A program made the translations under genes and the position numbers. From Cronobacter universalis NCTC 9529 (GTDB lineage: Bacteria > Pseudomonadota > Gammaproteobacteria > Enterobacterales > Enterobacteriaceae): a stretch of 64,000 nt of DNA. Under the pieces are notes generated by a model. The model saw only the letters and a list, made by a program, of their open reading frames with translations, made no database searches and was not told the DNA's origin. Below, piece by piece: positions 8,028-17,076 of this stretch (its first letter is position 1; the number at the start of each line of letters is the position of its first letter). The stretch lies in NCBI RefSeq assembly GCF_001277175.1, contig NZ_CP012257.1, positions 2,294,001-2,358,000 on the forward strand. The letters run 5' to 3'.

Positions 8028-9110
8028 ATGAGCCAACAAGGCGCCCCCACCCCCGCGTCGCCGGAAAAAAACAACCTGCGCGTGGTTTCCTTTTTCGCCG
8101 CCGGCGCCATCGGGCTGGTCGGCCTGCTGGTAATTATGTACGCCTGGCAGCTTCCGCCGTTTACCCGCCACGCGGCGTCGACGGATAACGCCTACGTGCG
8201 CGGTATGACGACGTTTATCAGCCCGCAGGTGAACGGCTATATCACCAACGTTAACGTGCAGGATTTCGCGCATGTGAACCAGGGCGACGTGCTGATGACG
8301 ATCGATGACCGCATCTACAAACAGCGGGTGCATCAGGCGCAGGCGACGCTCGCGATGCGCGAGGCGGCGCTGGCTAATAACCTGCAACAGCGCCGCAGCG
8401 CCGAGGCGACGGTCGCCCAGAATAAAGCGGCGCTCGCCAGCGCCCGCGCCCAGAGCCTGCATAACCAGGCCGATTTACGCCGCGTGAAGGAACTGACACA
8501 GGATGGCTCGCTGTCGGTGCGCGAGCGCGACGCCGCCATCGCCAGCGCCGCGCAGGGCAGCGCCAGCGTAGAGCAGGCCGCCGCCCAGCTTGAGGTGTCG
8601 CGCCAGAATCTGCAAAGCGTGATTGTGAACCGCGCATCGCTCGAAGCGGATGTCGAAAACGCCCGCGCGGCGCTGGAGCTTGCTGAAATCGACCTGCAAA
8701 ACACCCGTATTATCGCCCCGCGCGACGGCCAGCTCGGGCAAATTACCGTGCGTCAGGGCGGCTACGTGACCGCCGGAACGCGGCTGACGTCGCTGGTGCC
8801 GCCGCAGAACTGGGTTATCGCCAATCTGAAAGAAACCCAGCTTGCCGACGTGAAAACCGGCCAACCGGTGACGTTCACCGTGGACGCGCTGAACGATGAG
8901 AAATTCGAAGGCCGCGTGCAGAGCATCTCTCCGGCGACAGGCGTGGAGTTCAGCGCCATTACGCCCGATAACGCGACCGGCAACTTTGTAAAAATCGCCC
9001 AGCGTATCCCGGTGCGCATAGAGGTGCTGGGCGACGCCGAAAAACGCGCCCGCCTGCGTCCCGGCATGTCGGTTCAGGTCACCATCAACACCCGCAGCGA
9101 GGCGAAATAA
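8028..9110 (+). CDS. HlyD/EmrA-type periplasmic adaptor
   Basis: A 360-residue membrane-fusion protein. One N-terminal transmembrane helix (about residues 22-42) is followed by a lipoyl-type domain (STDNAYVRG, ISPQVNGYITNV), a long alpha-helical hairpin (residues ~90-190, Ala/Gln-rich coiled coil), the returning half-lipoyl (IIAPRDGQLG) and a beta-barrel. It links the MFS pump to the outer-membrane channel. The ATG at 8028 is preferred over the overlapping GTG at 8025 because CTGGAG lies at good spacing. Its stop overlaps the next start (TAATG). Confidence 0.93.
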   Translation: MSQQGAPTPASPEKNNLRVVSFFAAGAIGLVGLLVIMYAWQLPPFTRHAASTDNAYVRGMTTFISPQVNGYITNVNVQDFAHVNQGDVLMTIDDRIYKQRVHQAQATLAMREAALANNLQQRRSAEATVAQNKAALASARAQSLHNQADLRRVKELTQDGSLSVRERDAAIASAAQGSASVEQAAAQLEVSRQNLQSVIVNRASLEADVENARAALELAEIDLQNTRIIAPRDGQLGQITVRQGGYVTAGTRLTSLVPPQNWVIANLKETQLADVKTGQPVTFTVDALNDEKFEGRVQSISPATGVEFSAITPDNATGNFVKIAQRIPVRIEVLGDAEKRARLRPGMSVQVTINTRSEAK

Positions 9111-10534
9111 TGCGCCGCGCTCTGACACTGCTGACCACCGCCCTCCTGCTCGCAGGCTGTCATTCCGGCAACGTGGAGCAGGCCCGCCCCTCGCTTACTA
9201 TTCCGCCCGCCTGGCGCGCCGCCGTCGGCCCGTCCTCGCCCACGGAAGGCTTCTGGTGGCGCAATTTTCACGATTCGGCGCTGAACCGCTATGTGGATCA
9301 GGCGCTTCGCTACAACAGCGATGTGCTGCTGGCTCGCGAGCGCGTTAATCAGTATCAGGCGCAGGTACAGGCGGCACTCGGCGATCGCTTCCCGACGCTC
9401 GACGCCGGTTTCAGCGCCGGCCGCAGCCGTTCGCAATCGGCCGCGACGGGCCTGCCGGTGTATGGCGATCTCTACAAAGGCAGCCTGAACGCCAGTTATA
9501 ACGTCGATATCTGGGGCGAATACGCCAGCGCCGCCGACGCCGCCAGGGCGAGCCTGGAGGCGCAGAAAGCCGCGGCCGCCGCCGCCAACCTGACGGTGGC
9601 CTCGCAGGTCGCCAGCGGTTATATCACGCTGCTGGCGCTGGATGAGCAGCTTCGGGTGACGCAGTCGACGCTTAGCGCGCGCGAAGACGCGCTGAAGCTG
9701 GCGAAACGCCAGTATGAAACCGGCTACAGCTCACGGCTGGAGCTGATGCAGTCGGAATCTGAACTGCGCGCCACGCGCGCGCAGATCCCGCAGATTCAGC
9801 ACCAGATAACCCAGCAGGAGAACGCGCTCAGTATTCTCATCGGCCAGAACCCTGGTCCGGTCGCGCGCGGCGGCGAGTTCGACGCCTTAAGCCCGCTTAC
9901 GATCCCATCCCAGCTGCCGTCGTCGTTGTTAAACCGCCGTCCGGATATCGTCCAGGCCGAACAGACGCTGGTGGCGAGCGACGCGCAGCTGAACGTGGCC
10001 CGCGCGCGCCTGCTGCCGGGCATTAACCTCACCGCGTCGGGTTCGCTCCAGGAGAATACCCTGCCGGAACTGCTCGCCAACCCGCTGCGGCTCTGGAGCG
10101 TGGGTGCCAGCGTTCTTGCGCCGCTGCTGAACCGCGAGGCGCTGAATGCGCAGGTTGACGTGACAACGTCACAGAAAAATCAGGCGCTTTACAGTTATGA
10201 GAGCACAGTGCGCAATGCGTTCAGGGAAGTGAACGACAGCCTCGACGCGGTGCAGCGTCTTGGCGAACAGCTCGTTGAGCTGCAGGCGCAGGAGCAGGCC
10301 GCGCAGGAGACGCTGCGTATCGCCCATAACCGTTACCAGAACGGGTACGCCTCGTATCTTGATGAGCTGGACGCCCGCCGCACGCTCTTTTCGGCGCAGC
10401 TTAATGTGGTGCAGGTGAAAAACAATCTGCTGCTGGCGCAGGTGGATCTCTACCGGTCGCTCGGCGGCGGGTGGCCCGGTGCCGCTGCGCAAAACGGTAA
10501 TCACAGCTATGCTGCTAAGGTAGCCAATCCGTAA
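9110..10534 (+). CDS. outer membrane efflux lipoprotein (NodT/OprM type)
   Basis: A 474-residue outer-membrane factor of the TolC superfamily. The signal peptide ends in the lipobox LLAGC (Cys near residue 17), so the mature protein is lipidated like OprM/CusC. Two OEP repeats follow, with the conserved RPDIVQAEQ and the second-half ANPLRLWSVG segments. It completes a tripartite pump (MFS + adaptor + channel), so the system does not rely on TolC. Start and upstream stop overlap by one base. Confidence 0.92.
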   Translation: MRRALTLLTTALLLAGCHSGNVEQARPSLTIPPAWRAAVGPSSPTEGFWWRNFHDSALNRYVDQALRYNSDVLLARERVNQYQAQVQAALGDRFPTLDAGFSAGRSRSQSAATGLPVYGDLYKGSLNASYNVDIWGEYASAADAARASLEAQKAAAAAANLTVASQVASGYITLLALDEQLRVTQSTLSAREDALKLAKRQYETGYSSRLELMQSESELRATRAQIPQIQHQITQQENALSILIGQNPGPVARGGEFDALSPLTIPSQLPSSLLNRRPDIVQAEQTLVASDAQLNVARARLLPGINLTASGSLQENTLPELLANPLRLWSVGASVLAPLLNREALNAQVDVTTSQKNQALYSYESTVRNAFREVNDSLDAVQRLGEQLVELQAQEQAAQETLRIAHNRYQNGYASYLDELDARRTLFSAQLNVVQVKNNLLLAQVDLYRSLGGGWPGAAAQNGNHSYAAKVANP

Positions 10535-10573
10535 TTTCATGCGCCTGCACGGCGCTTTCAGGAGAGCGGTTCG

Positions 10574-11230
10574 ATGCAGCAACAATGGAGTGAAGTCGAT
10601 GAATATCTGGCGCAGGCGCTGATTCCCGCCGATCCGCTGATGGCGCAGGTACTTGAGAACAACCGTCTGGCGGGCCTGCCGCCGCATGACGTCTCGCCCT
10701 TGCAGGGGCAATTTCTGGGGCTTTTAGTGATGATGACCGGCGCGAAGCGGGTGCTGGAAATCGGCACGCTCGGCGGTTACAGCACGCTGTGGCTGGCGCG
10801 CGCGCTGCCGGAGGACGGGCTGGTGGTGACGCTTGAGGCGAACGCGGAACACGCCGAAGTCGCGGCCGCCAACCTGGCCCTGGCGAGCGTGACGCCGAAG
10901 GTGCAGCTGCGCGTGGGGCCTGCGGCGGAGAGTCTGCCGCTGTACGCCGACGAGCCGCCGTTTGATCTGATTTTTATCGATGCCGATAAACCGAATAACC
11001 CGCTGTACCTGGAGTGGGCGTTGACGCTTTCACGCACCGGAACGGTGATTGTGGGTGATAACGTGGTGCGCGACGGCGCCGTGACCGATCCGCAGAGCGA
11101 CGATTTACGCGTGCAGGGCGTGCGAACGTTTATCGAGATGCTCGGCAACCACCCGCGCCTGCGCGCCACCGCGCTGCAAACCGTCGGCAGCAAGGGCTGG
11201 GACGGTTTTACGCTGGCGGTGGTGAAGTAA
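10574..11230 (+). CDS. class I SAM-dependent O-methyltransferase (CCoAOMT-like)
   Basis: A 218-residue soluble methyltransferase of the caffeoyl-CoA/catechol O-methyltransferase type. SAM motif I (VLEIGTLGGYST), the acidic VVTLEANAEH, and the metal-binding Asp region (LIFIDADKPNN, IVGDNVV) are all present. AGGAGAG precedes the ATG. It lies 39 bases after the efflux channel gene on the same strand with no terminator between, so it is probably the last gene of the pump operon. Methylating an aromatic hydroxyl may neutralise or tag an exported compound; that role is inferred. Confidence 0.87.
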   Translation: MQQQWSEVDEYLAQALIPADPLMAQVLENNRLAGLPPHDVSPLQGQFLGLLVMMTGAKRVLEIGTLGGYSTLWLARALPEDGLVVTLEANAEHAEVAAANLALASVTPKVQLRVGPAAESLPLYADEPPFDLIFIDADKPNNPLYLEWALTLSRTGTVIVGDNVVRDGAVTDPQSDDLRVQGVRTFIEMLGNHPRLRATALQTVGSKGWDGFTLAVVK

Positions 11231-11261
11231 TTACGGCCTGGCGGGTGCGGTTTGTTGGGAC

Positions 11262-11348
11262 GGCGGGTGCGCTTACGCTTACCCGCCCTACATATTACGT
11301 GCAGGTTATCGCCGGTGTTGTAGGGTGGGTAAGCGAAGCGCACCCACC
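11262..11348. repeat. REP-like intergenic inverted repeat
   Basis: Two ~30-base arms, 11262-11292 and 11319-11348, are near-perfect reverse complements of the form GGYGGGTGCGCTT...TACCCRCCCTACA, with 26 bases between. They fill the gap between convergent methyltransferase and hrpA genes. Elements of this sort are widely dispersed between genes in Klebsiella/Enterobacter relatives; it may act as a bidirectional terminator or mRNA stabiliser. Confidence 0.7.
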
Positions 11349-11367
11349 TTTACCACATAACGCACCC

Positions 11368-14300
11368 TTACGCCCCGCTCACCTGCTCCATCGCCTGTAA
11401 CACGCGCTTATCGGATACCGGGTATGGCGTGCCGAGCTGCTGGGCGAAATAACTCACGCGCAGCTCCTCGATCATCCAGCGGATCTCCTGTACGTCGTCG
11501 TCATCGCGACGCGCGGGCGGCAGTTTATTGAGCCACTGCTGCCACGCCTGCTGTACGGCTTCCACTTTCAGCATCTGCGCGCGGTCGCGGTGCGGGTCGA
11601 CGGCCATTTTCTCAAGCCGTTTTTCAATGGCGTTGAGATAACGCAGCGTATCGCCGAGGCGCTTATAACCGTTGCCGGTCACAAAACCGCGGTACACCAG
11701 CCCGCTCATCTGGGCTTTGACATCGGACAGGCCGAGCGCCATCGTCATATCCACGCGCCCTTTCAGGCGCTTATTGATGCTAAAGACCGCCGTCAGGATC
11801 TGTTCAACCTGTTTTGCGATATCCACCACAGTGTCGTTCAGCTGCGCGCGCACTTTATCGTGAAGCTGCGCAAAGCCCGTTTCGCTCCATACCGGCCCGC
11901 CGTTCTCGGCGATAAGCTTATCGACGCCGCAGGAGATGCAGTCGTCAATCAGATCCAGCACCTTGCCGTACGGGTTGAAATAGAGCCCCAGCTTGGCTTT
12001 GTTCGGCAGTTTCTCGTGCAGATATTTAATCGGCGACGGAATGTTCAGCAGCAGCAGACGGCGCAGGCCGCGCCACATGGCGTGCTGCTGCTCCTGCGGA
12101 TTATCGAACAGCCGGATGCCGACGCTCTCTTTCTCATCCACCAGCGCCGGGAACGCTTTCACCTGGTAGCCGCCGCGCTTCTGCTCATAACGCTCAGGCA
12201 GCGTGCCGAAGCTCCAGATATGCAGCCCGCTCTGCTCAATGCCGTCATCCGCCACCGCCGAAAGCGTCTCCTGCACTTTCTCTTTCAGCCCCTCTTTCAG
12301 CGCGTGGAGATCTTTGCCCTCGCGCAGCTTGCGGCCTTTCTCATCCACCACCCGGAAGGTCATTTTAAGATGATCGGGCACCTGTTCGGCCTGCCACGCC
12401 TCGCGGTCAATCGTCACGCCGGTCATGCGGCGCAGTTCGCGCTCCAGCGCGTCCAGCAGCGGCAGCTCCAGCGGCGTAACGCGGCCTAAAAACGCCTCGG
12501 CGTAGTTGGGCGCCGGAACGAAATTGCGGCGCACGGGTTTTGGCAGCGATTTAATCAGCGCGATGATGAGTTCGCGGCGCATTCCCGGCACCTGCCATTC
12601 GAAGCCCGCGTCTTCCACCTGGTTTAACAGCGGCAGCGGAATATGCACCGTCACGCCGTCGGCGTCGCCGCCCGGCTCAAACTGATACGACAGGCGCAGC
12701 TTCAGGTTGCCCTGATGCCAGAAGTTCGGGTAATCAAGCTTGCTGACCTTCTCCGCGCCCTCTTTGATCAACATGCTCTTTTCAAAATTGAGCAGATCCG
12801 GCGTCTCGCGGCTCGCCTGCTTCCACCAGCTGTCGAAGTGGCGGGCGGAAATCGCATCTACGCTGATGCGCTGATCGTAAAACTCGAACAGGGTGTCGTC
12901 GTCCACCAGAATGTCGCGGCGACGCGATTTATGCTCCAGCTCCTCCACTTCGGCGCGCAGCTTCTGGTTCTCGCGGAAAAAGGCGTGGCGCGTCTGCCAG
13001 TCGCCTTCCACCAGCGCATGACGGATAAACAGCTCGCGGGAAAGCGCCGGATCGATCTGGCTGTAGTTGACGCTGCGCGCGGCCACGATCGGCAGGCCGT
13101 AGAGCGTCACTTTCTCGCTCGCCATCACGGCGCCCTGCGCGCGCTCCCAGTGCGGCTCGCTGTATGAGCGCTTAATGAGGTGCTGCGCCACCGGCTCGAT
13201 CCACTCCGGATCGATACGCGCCGCGATGCGGCCCCACAGCCGGCTGGTTTCCACCAGCTCCGCCACCATTGCCCACTTCGGCGGCTTTTTAAATAGCCCC
13301 GAGCCCGGGAAAATAGAGAAACGGGCGTTGCGCGCGCCGGTGTATTCCTGTTTATCGGCGTCTTTCATGCCGATGTGCGACAGCAGGCCGGTCAACAGCG
13401 CCGTGTGCACCTCGCGGTAGCCCGCCGGTTCGCTGTTTACCGGAATGCCCAGCTCTTTCACCACCTGGCGCAGCTGGGTGTAGATATCCTGCCATTCGCG
13501 CACCCGCAGGTAATTAAGGTAATCGGTACGGCACAGACGGCGGAACTGATTGGACGAGAGCGCTTTCTGCTGCTCGCCGAGGTAATTCCACAGGTTCACG
13601 AAAGCCAGAAAATCGGACTCTTTATCATGGAAGCGGCGGTGTTTTTCATCCGACGCCTGCTGTTTATCGAGCGGCCGCTCGCGCGGGTCCTGAATCGACA
13701 GCGCCGAGGTGATGATCATCGCCTCGCGCACGCAGCCATGCTTTTGCGCCTCAAGCACCATGCGCGCGAGACGCGGGTCCACCGGCAGTTGCGACAGCTG
13801 ACGGCCCAGCGGCGTCAGTTTATAGACCGACGCCTGCGCGTCGGTGGTGATAGCGCCGAGCTCCTCCAGCAGGCGCACGCCGTCCTGAATGTTGCGCTTA
13901 TCCGGCGCTTCGACAAACGGGAACGCGGCGATGTCGCCAAGCCCCAGCGCCGTCATTTGCAGAATAACGGACGCCAGGTTAGTGCGCAGGATTTCCGGGT
14001 CGGTAAATTCCGGGCGCGAGAGAAAATCGTCTTCCGAATAGAGGCGAATACAGATGCCTTCCGAGACGCGCCCGCAGCGGCCTTTACGCTGGTTGGCGGA
14101 CGCCTGCGACACCGGCTCGATCGGCAGACGCTGCACTTTGGTGCGGTAGCTGTAGCGGCTGATACGCGCCGTACCGGGGTCTATCACATATTTAATGCCC
14201 GGCACGGTCAGCGAGGTTTCCGCCACGTTGGTCGCCAGCACAATGCGTCGCCCGGAATGCGACTGAAAGACGCGGTTCTGCTCGCTGTTTGAGAGCCGCG

Positions 14301-15273
14301 CATAGAGCGGCAGCACCTCGGTGTGCGGCAGGTTGAGCTTCATCAGGCCGTCGGCGGTGTCGCGGATTTCGCGCTCGCCGCTCATAAAGATCAGGATATC
14401 GCCCGGCCCTTCGCGGCCAAGCTCCTCCACGGCATCGAAAATCGCCTGCAGCTGATCGCGCTCGGTGTCGTCTGCTTCTTCCACAATCGGCCGGTAGCGC
14501 ACCTCAACCGGATACGTACGGCCAGAGACTTCGATAATCGGCGCATTATTAAAGTGGCGCGAGAAACGCTCAGGATCGATGGTCGCCGAGGTAATAATGA
14601 TTTTCAGATCCGGGCGCTTTGGCAGCAGTTCGCGCAGGTAGCCCAGCAGAAAATCGATGTTCAGGCTGCGCTCGTGCGCCTCATCGATAATGATGGTGTC
14701 GTACTGCATCAGCAGACGGTCCTGCTGGATCTCCGCCAGCAGGATCCCGTCGGTCATCAGCTTGACCATGGTGTTGTCGCTGACGTGATCGCTAAAGCGA
14801 ACTTTATAACCGACGCAACCGCCCGGCTCGGTTTGCAGTTCTTCGGCGATGCGGTTCGCGACGGTACGCGCCGCGAGGCGACGCGGCTGGGTGTGGCCGA
14901 TAAGCCCTTTTACCCCGCGCCCCAGCTCCATACAGATTTTCGGCAGCTGGGTCGTTTTCCCGGAGCCGGTCTCCCCCGCCACGATCACCACCTGGTGGTC
15001 GCGCACGGCGTTGAGAATATCCTGTTTCTTCTGGCTGACCGGCAGGTTTTCCGGATACGTAATGGCCGGGCGCGCCGCTTCGCGCAGCAGGACTTTCCCT
15101 GCCGCCTCGCTCATCTCCTGAGAGAGCTGTTCGAAAAGCGCCTGCTGAGATTCAGTATTTTTAATCTTTTTAGCCCCGTGGAGGCGACGGGCGAAGCGGC
15201 TTTTATCGCGCAGCATCAGCGAGTCGAGACGTGCCATCAGGGCGGAAAGGGTAATATTTTGTTTTTCCATCAT
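11368..15273 (-). CDS. hrpA: ATP-dependent RNA helicase HrpA
   Basis: A 1301-residue DEAH-box helicase, essentially collinear with E. coli HrpA (1300 residues). Walker A GETGSGKT is at residues 100-107, DEAH at 197-200, SAT in motif III and the QRKGRCGR motif VI downstream; HA2, OB-fold and a long HrpA-specific C-terminal region follow. HrpA acts in the cytoplasm on mRNA and has been linked to fimbrial mRNA processing and to rescue of collided ribosomes. Two tandem ATGs (15273, 15270) are possible starts; the ribosome-binding region is weak. azoR is divergent, as in E. coli. Confidence 0.97.
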   Translation of the reverse strand: MMEKQNITLSALMARLDSLMLRDKSRFARRLHGAKKIKNTESQQALFEQLSQEMSEAAGKVLLREAARPAITYPENLPVSQKKQDILNAVRDHQVVIVAGETGSGKTTQLPKICMELGRGVKGLIGHTQPRRLAARTVANRIAEELQTEPGGCVGYKVRFSDHVSDNTMVKLMTDGILLAEIQQDRLLMQYDTIIIDEAHERSLNIDFLLGYLRELLPKRPDLKIIITSATIDPERFSRHFNNAPIIEVSGRTYPVEVRYRPIVEEADDTERDQLQAIFDAVEELGREGPGDILIFMSGEREIRDTADGLMKLNLPHTEVLPLYARLSNSEQNRVFQSHSGRRIVLATNVAETSLTVPGIKYVIDPGTARISRYSYRTKVQRLPIEPVSQASANQRKGRCGRVSEGICIRLYSEDDFLSRPEFTDPEILRTNLASVILQMTALGLGDIAAFPFVEAPDKRNIQDGVRLLEELGAITTDAQASVYKLTPLGRQLSQLPVDPRLARMVLEAQKHGCVREAMIITSALSIQDPRERPLDKQQASDEKHRRFHDKESDFLAFVNLWNYLGEQQKALSSNQFRRLCRTDYLNYLRVREWQDIYTQLRQVVKELGIPVNSEPAGYREVHTALLTGLLSHIGMKDADKQEYTGARNARFSIFPGSGLFKKPPKWAMVAELVETSRLWGRIAARIDPEWIEPVAQHLIKRSYSEPHWERAQGAVMASEKVTLYGLPIVAARSVNYSQIDPALSRELFIRHALVEGDWQTRHAFFRENQKLRAEVEELEHKSRRRDILVDDDTLFEFYDQRISVDAISARHFDSWWKQASRETPDLLNFEKSMLIKEGAEKVSKLDYPNFWHQGNLKLRLSYQFEPGGDADGVTVHIPLPLLNQVEDAGFEWQVPGMRRELIIALIKSLPKPVRRNFVPAPNYAEAFLGRVTPLELPLLDALERELRRMTGVTIDREAWQAEQVPDHLKMTFRVVDEKGRKLREGKDLHALKEGLKEKVQETLSAVADDGIEQSGLHIWSFGTLPERYEQKRGGYQVKAFPALVDEKESVGIRLFDNPQEQQHAMWRGLRRLLLLNIPSPIKYLHEKLPNKAKLGLYFNPYGKVLDLIDDCISCGVDKLIAENGGPVWSETGFAQLHDKVRAQLNDTVVDIAKQVEQILTAVFSINKRLKGRVDMTMALGLSDVKAQMSGLVYRGFVTGNGYKRLGDTLRYLNAIEKRLEKMAVDPHRDRAQMLKVEAVQQAWQQWLNKLPPARRDDDDVQEIRWMIEELRVSYFAQQLGTPYPVSDKRVLQAMEQVSGA

Positions 15274-15416
15274 TGCGTTATACGGCCTGTGCGCGGCCCG
15301 TTAATTCTAAAAGTTTCGTTAAGCGTAGAGTACCACACCGCTTTCTGGCGTGCCTTGTTCAAAAATTTAGAACATAGAATTCGATATATTGCGCTATCAC
15401 TGTAATCGGTTTGTGA

Positions 15417-16085
<669 letters not shown>

Positions 16086-16100
16086 TCAGACGGCCAGATG

Positions 16101-16128
16101 AAAAAACCGCCCTCCGGGGCGGTTTTTT
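16101..16128. terminator. bidirectional intrinsic terminator
   Basis: AAAAAACCGCCC-TCCG-GGGCGGTTTTTT forms a 12-bp stem with U-tracts on both strands, serving azoR on the plus strand and the small unknown gene on the minus strand. Confidence 0.93.
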
Positions 16129-16145
16129 TATGGGCGAAAGCGGCG

Positions 16146-16472
16146 TTACGCCACGACCCACGGCGTTTCATCGAGCGCGAACACCAGCGTGTTGTCGCGC
16201 ACCTGGTAGGGAATGGTGTAGGTTCGCGGATCGTGTATATCGCGATCCCCGCAGGGCTCGAAATAGTGCACCAGACAGCGGAACGTAAACGTGCGGTCGG
16301 TAATGTCGGTTATCTCGAACGATTCCGGCTGATAGGCGTAGCGGATATCGTCCGGGTGCTCGGACATCACCAGATGTTTAAACAGCCCCGCGTTGGCGCG
16401 CAGCACCTGCGCGATAGCCGGTAACGATGACGCCTGCTCGCCGTCCAGCGGCAGAGTATATTCGGTTGCCAT
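16146..16472 (-). CDS. conserved-looking protein of unknown function
   Basis: A 108-residue acidic, probably cytoplasmic protein with no signal peptide or membrane segment; I do not recognise the family. The ATG at 16472 has a good AGGAGA ribosome-binding site. The sequence is rich in aromatic and acidic residues (RFTFRCLVHYFEPCGDRD-like centre, terminal DETPWVVA). It follows ydbL on the same strand after 79 bases with no obvious terminator and ends at a strong bidirectional terminator, so it may be a fourth gene of the ydbH-ynbE-ydbL transcript. Codon use is like the neighbours. Confidence 0.72.
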   Translation of the reverse strand: MATEYTLPLDGEQASSLPAIAQVLRANAGLFKHLVMSEHPDDIRYAYQPESFEITDITDRTFTFRCLVHYFEPCGDRDIHDPRTYTIPYQVRDNTLVFALDETPWVVA

Positions 16473-16551
16473 AAGGTTTCTCCTGTAAAAACGTTTCCCG
16501 AGCCTGACACAGGCGCGCAGCCTCGTCTGTTACCCGTGGGGGGTAGCGGTG

Positions 16552-16872
16552 TTATTTTTTCATCCACCGGCCATTGATGCCGCGCACGTACTCGCCGGGT
16601 TTGCTGCGCGCCACCAGCTTCTGTCCCGCCATTTTCGCCACCTCATCGACCGGCAATCCGTTCTGTTGCGCCACCTCGCGGTAGCTTGCGGCGCGCGCCT
16701 GGTTAATGCGCGCCACCAGCGTCGCCGTTTCCGCATCCTGCGCCACGGGCGCGAGATAGCCGGTGAGCGTCTCGCCCACCCGCCCCTGCGCGCGGGCTTC
16801 TTCCAGCGTCAGCGCATAACTGGCGGGGCTTGCCAGCAGCAGCGCCAGCGTCACGATCAGAAGGCTTCTCAT
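16552..16872 (-). CDS. ydbL: YdbL, periplasmic DUF1318 protein
   Basis: A 106-residue exported protein with an N-terminal signal peptide (cleavage likely after SYA, about residue 20), matching E. coli YdbL. In E. coli, YdbL is encoded with YdbH and YnbE and modulates formation of the YdbH-YnbE intermembrane bridge. The mature part is mostly basic and helical (LEEARAQGRVGETLTGY, PGEYVRGINGRW). It lies 12 bases downstream of ynbE in the same operon. Confidence 0.92.
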   Translation of the reverse strand: MRSLLIVTLALLLASPASYALTLEEARAQGRVGETLTGYLAPVAQDAETATLVARINQARAASYREVAQQNGLPVDEVAKMAGQKLVARSKPGEYVRGINGRWMKK

Positions 16873-16884
16873 TGGCTCGCCTCC

Positions 16885-17076
16885 TCAGAAGAGATCGCTG
16901 CGGCTTTGCAGCAACGCTTCGACGTCTTTATCCACTTTGATATGGATATCGTGTTCGATTTTAACGTTCATATTAATGGTAATCGGCTCTTTCGGCGCCG
17001 CCACCTCAATGCGCGGCGTACAGCCGCACAGCGCCAGAGTGATAACGCCCGCCATCAGCGTGATTACGGTTTTCAT
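16885..17076 (-). CDS. ynbE: YnbE, small outer-membrane lipoprotein
   Basis: A 63-residue lipoprotein: signal peptide with lipobox LALCGC, then a short alternating hydrophobic/polar strand region (PITINMNVKIEHDIHIKV). In E. coli, YnbE monomers stack by beta-strand augmentation and cap YdbH to complete a bridge between the inner and outer membranes. The ATG at 17076 overlaps the ydbH stop (ATGA), indicating translational coupling; an in-frame ATG 39 bases upstream would hide the signal peptide. Confidence 0.93.
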   Translation of the reverse strand: MKTVITLMAGVITLALCGCTPRIEVAAPKEPITINMNVKIEHDIHIKVDKDVEALLQSRSDLF

